From contig OZ020517.1 of the NCBI GenBank assembly GCA_963971425.1, positions 11,348,501-11,412,500 on the forward strand: DNA of 64,000 bases. The letters run 5' to 3'. Origin of the DNA: Bryoerythrophyllum caledonicum (Eukaryota > Streptophyta > Bryopsida > Pottiales > Pottiaceae). Position numbers and translations under genes: made by a program. The first letter of the stretch is position 1. Every line of letters begins with the position of its first letter. Below are positions 11,286 through 21,770 of this stretch, in pieces. The notes beneath the pieces were generated by a model. It saw only the letters and a program-made list of their open reading frames with translations. It did no database searches and was not told where the DNA came from.

Positions 11286-11295
11286 CATAAAAAAG
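11286..11295 (+). promoter_or_regulatory. TATA-like box inside the 3.0-kb insertion
   Basis: CATAAAAAAG immediately precedes the switch from AT-rich to G-rich sequence. It would fit the U3/R transition of an LTR. Weak on its own. Confidence 0.3.
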
Positions 11296-11379
11296 GGCCA
11301 GTCTTGTCGGGAAAAAAACAAATGAAAAGTAAGGAAAAAAGAAAAAGAAACCCCGGCCAGGCAAAATCTCTGGCGAGAC

Positions 11380-12400
11380 GAGCTGGGAGTCTCTGTTTCG
11401 GGAGGGAGTTGTTTTTGTTTTTGTGCGCGCTTGTGTGCCACGCGGGTGTGAGCTGGGAGTGATGTGCGAGGTGCAATTGGGGGGAGAATCCGGTTTTTTT
11501 TGGGGTGGCAGGGAGAGTGGGTGATGGCGTGAGACGTGAACAAGTGTGCGGAGTGCGTGAGTTGCTTACGTGAAGGGGGCCGTGTCTGTAGACACGCACA
11601 GTGGTGCGCATGCTGTGTTTTTCGGGAGAGGCTGTTTTTTTTTTAGGACAGTGCGCGAGTTGTATCGAGAGGTGTGGCGATTGGGCGAGAGTGCACACTT
11701 CTGTGAATGCGGCGTTGACTCGGTGGAAGTGGGAGGTTCCGGTGGGGAAGTGCCGGCGATTGGAGAGCTCCGGAGGTGGTGCGCTGAATCGCGCCTTGGA
11801 CGTGAGGGTGTGAGTACCGCTGCTCGATCCATGAGTGGCGAGGGTTCACGGGCGATCGGTGGAAGGCGCTGGGTACGCGTCTGTAGGGCGGTGGAGGAGT
11901 CTGCGCCCGAAATTGTGGCGGCTTGGTGGAGAGCAAAATTTCGGTTGGAGCTGTGGATCCGGTGGCAAGCGAGAGACGGGGAGTACAAGCAAGAGGAATC
12001 GCACGTGTGGCACTGGTTGCGTGAGGGCGTGGCGAATGTAGGGCGGAACCTGCAGAGTGCTGCGATGGTGCTCTGTTGGAGGTGCGTACCGTTGGGTCGA
12101 CCCTGGTGGAACGAGGTGGCGGAGCTGTGCGGGAGCTCCAGGCGGCGAGTTGTACCGCAGGGGGTGCGCGTGCCGGGATCGTGCGCACAGTAGAAGCGAG
12201 TGCGTGCGATGTCGTGGGCGACACTGGAATTCCCTTGGTTGTGGGGTTCGAAATGAGGCTGCGACAGTGAGTTTCCGTCGGCGAGGGTGTGAGTGCCGCG
12301 GCAAGACGGTGTTCGGCTGCAGCGGAAGGAAGAGTTCGGATCGGAAGGTGGTGTGGTTGCTGGGAGCAGCTGTGACCAAGTTGGAGAAAGAAGGGCCGCA
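11380..12400 (+). other. G-rich skewed, non-coding stretch
   Basis: About 1 kb in which the plus strand is markedly richer in G than C. It leaves several overlapping open frames on both strands with Arg/Trp/Gly or Pro/Ser/His bias. These frames contradict each other and have no domain, so I treat the stretch as transcribed non-coding LTR sequence. Confidence 0.45.
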
Positions 12401-13139
12401 GCGTTCGGACCAGGGACTATTTCCCTTGTGTGAAGCTAATTGCCCTGAATTCCCACATGCATGCTGTCGTAGCGGGTTTTTGTGTTGGCTGAATTTTTGG
12501 GATCTCTAAACCGGCGTGGAAACGCTAGAAAAAATTTGTGGATATTAGGATTTCGAAACTTAGTGATGATTGCTTGCTGGCCGATGCATGAATGTTGAGG
12601 CAGGCTTAACTAAGTGGCTGGATCATTAAAGTTGAGCCAAGATTTTGCTAGATATTCTAGATGAATGCCTGTAAGTTTGGCGCTTGATGGAACCACTGAG
12701 GAATTTGGTGAATGGTGTCTCCAATTGAATGATGTATGAACTCATGAGGAAGTTGTGAATACTTGTTGTGGTTGTTGAGTCGCCGCTGTCCGCCTGTATG
12801 TGGCAGCCTTCAAGGTTTGGTTGGATATTCTATGGAGTCCATCGTCAAGAACACGAAAAACTAATAAGATTAGAAGTTGAAAACGCTCAATTCGGAGTTA
12901 ACCCTAGGAAGTTAAGCTATTTTAAAGAACTGGAACTCACAGGGACCGTCTGCTGCGACTGCTGGTTGAGGTTGGTGTTAATCTTGAATTAGGTATTTAG
13001 TGGTTTATTCAAGTTGGAAATGAGCTGTTGGTCACTTTAAGAAGAAATTTTTTTGGATTCGGAGTCCCGAATCAAAAGATAAGGGCTGCTGAAGTTGTGC
13101 AGCAAACCAGGAATTGAATCAGGCCTGATCAGCTGACCT

Positions 13140-13270
13140 GAACCGGAAAAAAAATAAATAAATAAATAAATAGTAAAATAAAATAATATAATATATAAAA
13201 ATAAATAAATAAATATATATATATATTATAATAATAATAACTACATAACAAATAATTAAATAATTACTTA
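13140..13270. repeat. AT-rich simple sequence
   Basis: Runs of AAAT, TA and AAT repeats; low complexity, inside the 3.0-kb insertion. Confidence 0.8.
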
Positions 13271-13508
13271 TGCCTATTTAATTTATCCAGAGTTAAGTAT
13301 TTAAATTCAAAGGTTAATCGAGTGCACTTAATTGGATTAAAATAATAGTACTATTAAATTCTAAATATATAAATATATATGCCAAAGATCCAAATCCAGT
13401 AAAATTAGAAGTCACACTTAAGCACATGGTGTGGTTTAAACTGTGTAACAATAGGATCTTGTAGGTTTAAAAATCGATTCTCTTAGGGGGTCAATTTTTG
13501 GGCTTACA

Positions 13509-13893
13509 GCGTTCCAGGCCGTCTTCTTGTGATCTTCTTCGTCCTGGTTCAGCTCGTGCTCTTGCGATCCTGCTCATCTTCTTGTGATCTTCTTCGTCCT
13601 GGTTCAGCTGGTGCTCTTACGATCCTGCTCGTCTTCTTATGATCTTCGTCCTGGTTTAGCTCGTGCTTTTGCGATCCTGCTCGTCTTCTTGTGATCTTCT
13701 TCGTCTTGGTTCAGCTCGTGCTCTTGCGATCCTTCTCGTCTTCTTGTGATCTTCTTCGTCCTGGTTCAGCTCGTACTCTTGCGATCCTACTCGTCTTCTT
13801 GTGATCTTCTTCGTCTTGGTTCAGCTCGTGCTCTTGCGATCCTGCTCATCTTCTTGTGATCTTCTTCGTCCTGGTTCAGCTCGTGCTCTTCTA
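13509..13893 (+). repeat. 55-bp tandem repeat array, right part (~7 copies)
   Basis: Unit of 55 bp beginning GTCTTCTTGTGATCTTCTTC and including TTCAGCTCGTGCTCTTGCG. Copies differ by single changes. It is continuous in origin with 10415-10508. Confidence 0.92.
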
Positions 13894-14814
13894 ACCTAAT
13901 TCACTTGTTGTTGTCGCCGGAGCTTCCGGCTCTCTCTCAAAAAAATTCAATCTCTCCTCTTTGCTCTCTCTCTCCCCACATTCCTCGCACACTACCCGAA
14001 TGAGCCTCTCCAGGGGGTAACCCCCCCAAGCCCTTGCTCTCCTTGCATTCCCAAGGATGTTCCCCGCCACCTTTTCCACCTTCCATTAATGACTCTCCTC
14101 TTAAAACAACTATAACCTATGACACTTATCTCCGTGCCACCTTGCATTAACAAAAGTGGGTGTCCCACTAACCAAGGAATATCTAAATCTCCTACTTTAA
14201 TTTCATGCCACATGGGGTGCGCATGATCTCCAATAAGTGAGCTATTAAGCTAATTCCAAGGATGCTAAATCTAATTAATCTACCTAGATTGAATTCCCCT
14301 TGCTTGGGGTAATTCCTAATTTTATATAGTGATTGATGAGGGGTTTGCCCAAGCCTTTTGGACCTTTATAACTACTTTTTTAAGGGCTTTCTAAGCCTCC
14401 TTCTTTTTTCCTTCCCCTCACCATCATTTCTCTTCTTCTCCTAATTTTTTCTTTCGTGATTTCCTCATCGTGGCCAATTGCGGTCCATGACTTGGTAGGA
14501 GGTAAACTCTTCTCCACCACTTCTATTTCTACTTCTTTTCTATTGTTTTGTTATTTCTACCTTTTCTCGTTTTTTTTTCCTTTCTATTTATTTTTTGGTT
14601 AACTTCATAAAATTCTTGGTTGCCACAATGTGGCTCCTAATTAAAGAATTAGCGCATGGAAAGGATATTTAGCCATCTTGATCAAAAACCATGAACTAAC
14701 CAATGGGATAACCCATTTCCACTACTTTCTTGACCTTAATGGACACAAAGCGTGGTCCATTCGTCACCGTGAGCCGTTTTTGCAGCTCACACCAGTCTTA
14801 TTGAAGTTACACGT
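13894..14814. other. Upstream flank of methyltransferase-like gene
   Basis: C/T-rich then AT-rich sequence without a recognised exon. The open frame at 14678 shares only frame accidents with the next exon. Confidence 0.35.
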
Positions 14815-16053
14815 ATGGAGGTTCACCAACGCAAACAACGTCAATTTCAACAATCAGAGTCATCCGTTGCACCAACTCAGATCGTCTCTTCAGAGTCCTT
14901 AATTCTGAATTGCTCTCTATTTTCCCTCATGGAGTCTCTTTCTCAGCCCGGTGGACCACCTCAGCCTTGGACTTGTCTTCATGAATTCATATCAAAGGTA
15001 TGATTATTTTTTATCACTTTTGTTTGTTGAAATTTACGTAAATAATTATTTCTAAATTCTTAATTCAACTGCTTTCCAGGTTGGAGCAGATCGATTAGGG
15101 CAAGTTTCAAGTGAAACTTACAAGCACTCTGGATTGGATCTTATAATTGCCAACATTCCAGAGAATTTGCCCATTCCAGAGATCTCTGTTCCGAATTCGG
15201 CCTTTCCTTCGTGGAATGTTAGGCCGGAGAAGTACGTTGATACCATCTTCGAGTTTGCTGACAATTATCTCGATGACAATGCAGCATTGCTTCTCTTTCA
15301 TGCCAACGACCGAGATTTGCAATTGGAGATTGAAGAATGTGCAGTAACATATGATTTAAAGTTACTAAACGATTGATAGGCTTTAAATGAGCTCCCTCTT
15401 GCTTTACCTTGGGATCCTTCTGCCACGGTAATTATATCTTTTGATTATATAAAATTTATTTTCTATTGTTGATGTATACAATATCAATATCATGAATTTT
15501 TGGGACAACACCCACTAAACATAATTGTACTTTGCTTCAGGACACGCACTTTTGTGTCCAATTATTTGTTTGAGATACTATTGATGTCTCGGGGTTCCGT
15601 GTTAGCGCTCCATTGGGGGAGCTTGACATATTATCCAATCCGGTAAATGCTTCAACTCAGCATTTGCGTGGAGAATCTCCTTGGCGGGGCCCTCGAGAGA
15701 AATCCGATGATTTCTTGAAGTCAATGATTGAATCGCTTACTTCAATTGAGGACATTGTTCTTGATTGGAATGCCTCCACCGGTGAGCATTTCGTCCACAT
15801 ATAATTAAACTTCCATTTACTATTTTCTTCTTCATTAAGGACTAAAGCATCATTTGCCATTGCTTTATGTTTTATAGGACCCGCCATTCGCACTTGTCAG
15901 ACACTTGGTCGACACATAGTGGCTTTTGAAGAAGACTTGGCGATTTTTCAATCTCTCCTAGCACCACTCATTCCCAAGTCACCCACGGTCCCAATATTGC
16001 CAAAGCAAAAAGTTGTCCGACGTGTGCCAGGAGAAGCGCCTCAGAAGAAGTAG
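14815..16053 (+). pseudogene. DNA methyltransferase-like gene (beta-class motif order), degenerate
   Basis: Four exons with GT-AG introns: 14815-14997, 15080-15427, 15541-15781 and 15878-16053. Exon 2 has DLIIANIPEN, then W..RPEKYVDTIFEFADNYL and ALLLFH, matching the layout of methyltransferase motif IV (S/DPPY) and the following helix and strand. Exons 3-4 join to VLDWNASTG followed by a conserved-looking LGRHIVAFEEDLAIF, matching the FxGxG motif I and the LGR..G.E strand of N6-adenine/N4-cytosine enzymes. Motif IV before motif I is the beta-class order. Both key motifs are altered (NIPE for PPY, WNASTG for FxGxG). Three in-frame stops occur (15374 TGA, 15377 TAG, 15571 TGA), two of them plausible Trp-codon losses. 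The copy is therefore inactive; whether its family parents are catalytic is unknown. Confidence 0.55.
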
Positions 16054-16589
16054 AAGAGCAACCGCATTCCTTTATGTGAGTAAGTTTTAGCATTAATTAT
16101 GTTATTTTCTCAATCAACATTAATCTGTGCTCTATTTGAAGTTTAGGCATTTCATTCATTTCCTCTTACGTTTGCAAAGTTGAGCAGTCTTCTTGTATTC
16201 CTTTTATGTTGCGGCCCATACCGCCATCTCCACCGCATTCATTCAGTCTTCTAGTATACGTTGAACCAGCGGCGGCAATGATGTCCAGAATAAGATCTCC
16301 ACGACCTCAATATCACCACCGAAATTATCACAAGGGTGTTTCTAAATACCTAGATGTTGAGGCACACGAAGGAGATCATAGCGAGGATAGTTTAGATGAC
16401 ATGGAGTAGTTATCTTTTGTTTTATTTCTAAATTCAAGTCCAATTGTGTTTTGTTTTACTAAATCCGACTACAATTGAGCTCAACGTTGTCTTCTAGCTT
16501 ATTTGTTAATGAAATCTTATTTGTCGTTACCTCTGTTATATTTGCTACGATTTTCAAATATAAATAACCCCGAAGGACCAAACGTCCCC
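16054..16589 (+). other. 3' flank with possible extra exon
   Basis: A small frame ending at 16409 (Arg/His/Tyr then acidic, ending DSLDDME) may be a terminal exon of the preceding gene, following a Pro-rich stretch. Splice sites were not convincingly placed. Confidence 0.25.
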
Positions 16590-17450
16590 CCGGGGTCAAA
16601 TTGATTTTTGGGCATGTACCTCCAATTCGATAAAAAAATCTTTTTTAATTGAAACTTTTATATAGGATAGACTCTGATAAGAGCTTCGTGGAGATATTTT
16701 TATTTTATTTTTTGGATTTGTGGTTTGAAAGTTAGTACCACTTAAAGCCAAAAGTGGGGTCTCCGGGCACCTCCAAACTTTTTGACAAAAGTTTCTATTG
16801 ACATTGAGATTTTTCACACATATAAAGAATATTTTCTTCTTCCTAAATTTTTCAAAAAAAATTCTTGTCTTTAGTGTAAAAAAGGCATTTTATTACAAGT
16901 CAAACATTTTCACACATTGTCGGGCAACGGGGGAAAAAACATTCATCTTTTCTACATAAAACCTAGAGATCTTCATATTTTTCACTTCTTAATTTTTCAA
17001 CTATATGTAGTGAAAACCTTCTTATGGACCATTAGGATTATCATTCGAATACATACGTAGTTCACAAAAAAACAAAACGTGAAATGGCAATTTCTGGACC
17101 TCCACTCCTTGCACACTTGCTTTGAATTTGCTACACCCCTTTTTTACCTCTAAATATTGGTGAGTTGGGAAATAACATCATGCTTAAGACAATGGTAAAA
17201 GATTTAGACCTTGTACAATGCCAAAATTTAATACAGAGTGAAGTCAAAGTCTGCTGATCTACTCAATGTTGGGAAGAAAATGAACCATTGTTTTGACTTT
17301 AAACACTAAAGTCTATCAATACGTGCGGTGGATTGCAACCAAAGTTTTATAGCATGTTTATATAGAAGTCTATTTTAAGATCTTATGGTTGAAAAACCGT
17401 AAATCACTTGAAAATGTGATTTTCATGTCTCTTTTTGGCAGTGGCAGTTT
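16590..17450 (+). repeat. Dispersed repeat R1, copy b
   Basis: Shares ordered landmarks with 27570-28480: AAGGACCAA near its left edge, CGGGCACCTC, TTCTTGTCTTTAGTG, AAGTCAAACATTTTCACACA, ATAAAACCTAGA, and TTTAGACCTTGT. It is inverted relative to 7310-7950, so copies a and b bracket the two spliced genes. Confidence 0.7.
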
Positions 17451-17994
17451 TGGACTGGTTTTAGAGCGAAAGTGGTCGTGGTCCTTTAGGGATTAAAGAG
17501 TCATACAATTAAACGTAGCATTGACCAAGCCAATTCATATTGCTTTCATGGATATTAGTGCAAATTGTCTACGGAGGCTATACCACTCCCATTCCCCATA
17601 GATACTCACTTCACTATTACATATTGTTCATAATTATACCGGTTGTTTCACTCTCAAATTCACATGGATATAGGCTTCTACTCATGCCAAATTTCCACGG
17701 CTATACGGTTATTTCATTTCTTGAAAAATACTCACAATTTTTCTAATTACTCACGTTGTTTTACTTATATCCTAGTAATCTTGGTCTACAGTCATAGGGT
17801 AACTTCTTGAATCCTAATACCAAGTTCATTACTTTTATACTTAAATTCATCCTCTATTTATAAGTTCTATTTTTCTCTAGTGAATAAGAATTCACGGTCA
17901 TAGGCACTTCTATTACTCATGAATAGCTAATTTTTTTATAAATCCAAACAATTTACTGCAATTTTTTTTTTTTTTTCTGCTCACTGTTCACTGC
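17451..17994. other. Intergenic, nothing recognised
   Basis: AT-rich sequence with a T-tract near 17965. No exon, RNA gene or repeat identified. Confidence 0.35.
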
Positions 17995-18234
17995 TCACAG
18001 AATAGCTTTCCCTCCACCACAAGCATCTTGGAGCTTGAACTGGTCAGCTGGCTCGTTTATGAACGTAACATCAATGTTGTTGTAGACACCACCGATGTCT
18101 ACCCGGAACCATGATTGTGGGATGATTCCTCCATGCCATTTGTCCCCTGTAATACCACTCACTTTTCGCCAAGCCCCTTTCTGTCGCTTATTTTTTAGAT
18201 TTAGCAAATCCACCAATACCCCCTTTCCGAACTG
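17995..18234 (-). CDS. Possible terminal exon, unknown protein
   Basis: On the minus strand an acceptor-like CTTGCAG is followed by an open frame to a stop at 17995, encoding about 80 residues. The sequence has balanced composition (for example WHGGIIPQSWFRVDIGGV) and ends CGGGKAIL. Codon usage looks coding and there are no low-complexity runs. No upstream exon was found within the next few hundred bases. It may be an isolated exon carried by an element. Family not recognised. Confidence 0.35.
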   Translation of the reverse strand, partial: QFGKGVLVDLLNLKNKRQKGAWRKVSGITGDKWHGGIIPQSWFRVDIGGVYNNIDVTFINEPADQFKLQDACGGGKAIL

Positions 18235-18249
18235 CAAGCCCACATCCAT

Positions 18250-19790
18250 ACAGATTTATTAAACAAGATTTATGTACAATGACTAAACAAGTGATCAACA
18301 GTTACTAAACAATGACTTTTGTACAACTACAGAATTACTAGAGAAAGCATAAATAGTATATGAAATGACTACAAATCATTGACTACATAGTTACTAATCA
18401 CAATTAAATAATTACATGAAAAAAATGCTGATATTACTTCTAAATGAGTGGAATATTACTATACTATGACTTTAAATTACATCGTAACAAGTATAGAATT
18501 TACACAAACCAACTTCCAGAAATCACTTTTGTTTAGTGTTTATTGTGAGCAATCCACCCCGCAAGATGAATGTCATAGAGATGGGCCGGTGGAGAATGTA
18601 TGTGACCTAAGTGCTCCAAGCAATGGACTTCTAACCAAAAATTTGACTTCCACATTCACATGTACGTCACGTACATAACCTATGCACTTCACATCCATGA
18701 CAACATGCACGTGCATGTATCATTCACTTACGTACACCACACAAGCTAAGATCATACATGTAGATAATAGCAAGGACATTGAAAACAATACTTGCAAGTG
18801 GAAAATCAACACCAAAAAGGGGGCAGCATACCCCCTGGCACTTAACCATACGCCATTTCCTACCAAAGATTCCAATTTCAACATAATATACTTTTAATGA
18901 AGGCTTCTTAAAATGCCCTTCAGCTTGTGAAAAAATTACTAGAAAAAACCTACCCAATCAAATGCCACAAGCCTCCAAAGTAAGGGCTTTTCAAATCTTG
19001 CGGCAGCCTAACTCTTGCGATTGGTTGGCCGTAACTTTGTTGTTATAGCTCCAAACCCTTTGATTCTAGACTTATTGAAAAGCTAACTTAACAAGCTTTA
19101 AATTCCGCCAATCTTAGGTCTTAAATCATCCTCACCTCAAAGATATTGTCCTCCAAAGTCAGTGCTCAAGGTCTGTGTTGACGACAGACCCCTTCTTGCT
19201 TAGGCGGCCATATCTCCCTTGAAAATGCTCCAAATCCTTTTAGCCTAGACTTTTCAGAAAGTCAGCTTGATAAGCTTGATCTTCTCTAAATCTCACTACC
19301 ACCTCTTACTTACTTCAACCATAGTTGTAGATCTAGCCACGGCCTTCTCATATCTCACTCTAATCCTAACTTACTAACCTCTTTCACATACTCCACACAC
19401 ACACACCTTGGAAGAGAGAGAGAGTGAGAGAGGGAGCAGGGCAGCCCTTGCAAGCCACTCCCTCAAACTCTAGCCGCCACCTTTTGTCACCCTAAGTCTA
19501 ACATTCATCCGGTTGGGCATTTCCCATCCCGGTCTTCTTCTTTCTACCTAGTTGCACACTCCTATTTCTTTTTTATCTACTTTTCTACCTATTTCACTTG
19601 TATTTCTCCACAGTCTAACTCTTACTTAATCCTTTAATTCTCCATATTTCTTTTTTTCTACTTGAAATCTTTCAATAATCACATCATAGTATGGATATTT
19701 TCCTCTTGCCATTCTTTGGCATACATTTTTCATTGATTGCTTCTACAAAGTTTACTAATTCAATTTTGTGGGCAAACATTCAAATATTTA
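18250..19790. other. Intergenic with short GA/CA runs
   Basis: No gene recognised. A CACACA and GAGAGA simple-sequence patch lies near 19390-19435. Two related ~110-bp stretches about CTTTGATTCTAGACTT and TTTAGCCTAGACTTTTCAG (near 19050 and 19235) suggest a local duplication. Confidence 0.35.
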
Positions 19791-19794
19791 ATTG

Positions 19795-21535
19795 AAATTT
19801 GACATTAACCTATTTGACACATCATCAATGTCAAACACAAATAGACATCCATCTACGTCAACAATTAGAAAAAATATACACAAGTAATTTTTTAGTTATA
19901 AATATATTACTAGACCTAGTTATTTTTTAGTGACACAACAATTCTTTTATATGTATCACTAATAAATGGCTTAGACATAATCCAAGTCAGCAGTATCTGA
20001 AAAAACATTGCATCCATCCACATCAGCAAAATGTCTAAAGTGTCAACATTTTAATTGGAAGTTATAAAATATATTAATGTGTCGAGTAATTATCTAGTGA
20101 CGCAGTAATATGTCTCAAATGTATCACTGAAGAATTACTAGCATACAATCCAAATCACCCCTAATTGCTACATCAGAAATGTCAAATAGAAATGGGCATT
20201 CATCCACGTGAGCAGTTTATAAAAAATTATCCACTAGTAATTTTTCAGTTATTAGATATATTACTGTGCCAATTTATTTCCCGATGATGTAGTGGTTTGT
20301 GCAAAATGTATTACCAAGGAATTACTGGAAGACAATCCAAATCACCACCTACTTGCCACATCACTAGTGTCAAATGGAAGTAGACATCCATACAGGTCTA
20401 CAATTTTTTTTAAATACCCATGAGTTATTTTACAATATCCATGAGTTATTTTTGAGTAATACAATATATAATTGTGCCGAGTTATATTCTAGTGACATAG
20501 TAATTTGTGTCAAATGTATTACTAAAGAATTACTGGAATACAATCCAAGTCATCATCTATTTGCCACATCAACAATATCGGACAAAAGTAGACATCCATC
20601 TATGTCAGCAGTTTTCTAAAAATAACCATGAGTTATTTTTTAGTTATAAAATATTACTGCACCAAGTAACTTTTTAGTGACGCGGTGATTTGTGCCGAAT
20701 GTATTACTAAGGAATTATTGGAATACAATCCAACTTCCAAGTCATCACCTATTTGCCACATTAGCAATGTCTAACTAAAGTAGATACCATCTATGTCAGC
20801 AATTTTCTAAAAATACCCATGAGTTATTTTTGAGTTCTAACATATACTACTTTAGCTAGTTATTTTCTAGTAAGACAGTAATTCTTTTCAAACGTATCAC
20901 TAATGAATGACATAGACATAATCCGAGTCAGCAGTATCTAACAAAATCCTACATCCATCCACGTCAGCAAATTATCCAAAGTGCCAACGATCTGATTGGA
21001 AGTTATAAAAAATTATCCACTAGTCATTTTTCAGTTATAGAATATATTACTCTGTCGAGTTAAATCCCGGTGATGCAGTAATTTGTTTGAAGGGTATCAA
21101 TAAAGATTTACTGAAACACAATCCAAGTCACCACCTACTTGCCACATCAACAATGTCAAACAGAAGTAGACATCCATCTACGTCAGCAACTTTCTAAAAA
21201 ATATCCCCGAGTGATTTTTTAGTTATAATATATATTACTGCACCAAGTAATATTTTAGTGACGCAATGATTTGTGCCGAATGTATTACTAAGGAATTACT
21301 GGAATACAATCCAAGTCATCACCTATTTGCCACATCAGCAATGTCCAACAGAAATAGACATCCATCTACTTCATCAACTTTCTAAAAAAACCCATGAGTT
21401 ATTTTTGAGTTCTAACATATATTACTTTAGCTAGTTATTTTCTAGTGAGAGAGTAATTCTTTTCAAACGTATCACTAATGAATCACTAAGGCACAACTCT
21501 AGTCAGTCACCTTCTTGCCATGTCAACCCTACCGG
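19795..21535 (+). repeat. Satellite array, ~165-215 bp monomers with higher-order period
   Basis: About nine diverged monomers. Each contains a GACATCCATCTACGTCAGCA-like box, a GAGTTATTTTTTAGTTATAA-like box, TAGTGACGCAGTAATTTGTG and TATTACTAAGGAATTACTGG followed by AATCCAAGTCA. A variant monomer with AGTCAGCAGTATCT and GATTGGAAGTTATAAAA near 19990-20060 recurs near 20930-21010, about 950 bp on, suggesting a five-monomer higher-order unit. Non-coding. Confidence 0.85.
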
Positions 21536-21770
21536 ATAAAGCATGGATGAAAACATTGGCATGACGATATGAACGATGTTGGCCATCACATGGTTTTCAT
21601 CACCTCTCTGCCCGCAAAAACTTAAATTATTGTAAAATGACTAGGGCAGCTAACTAGCTAGATCTAGGCAACGTCTGTACATCCAGAGTAATTCTGTAGT
21701 AATTGTTTTCTGGCTAGTCATTTGTGTTGTAGTCATATATAGGCCGATTTCCCGTACTGGAGGTGGATTC

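Larger units (their letters stand above)
10509..13508 (+). mobile_element. 3.0-kb TG...CA insertion, probable solo LTR
   Basis: The segment starts TGTGAGTGG, ends GGGCTTACA and splits a 55-bp tandem repeat whose copies lie on both sides. Aligning the two array edges shows that five bases of the array unit (GCGAT class) are present at both edges, as ACGAT before and GCGTT after, consistent with a mutated 5-bp target duplication. TG...CA ends plus 5 bp is the LTR-retrotransposon signature. There is no internal gene, so a very long solo LTR or a non-autonomous element is likely. A G-rich, purine-skewed stretch (11380-12400) follows a TATA-like site, and an AT-rich block (13140-13400) lies near the right end. 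Confidence 0.55.

Noticed and set aside
11280..12509. Overlapping ORFs of 140-207 codons on both strands
   Set aside because: They contradict one another, have extreme composition and sit in a G-skewed, probably LTR-derived stretch.
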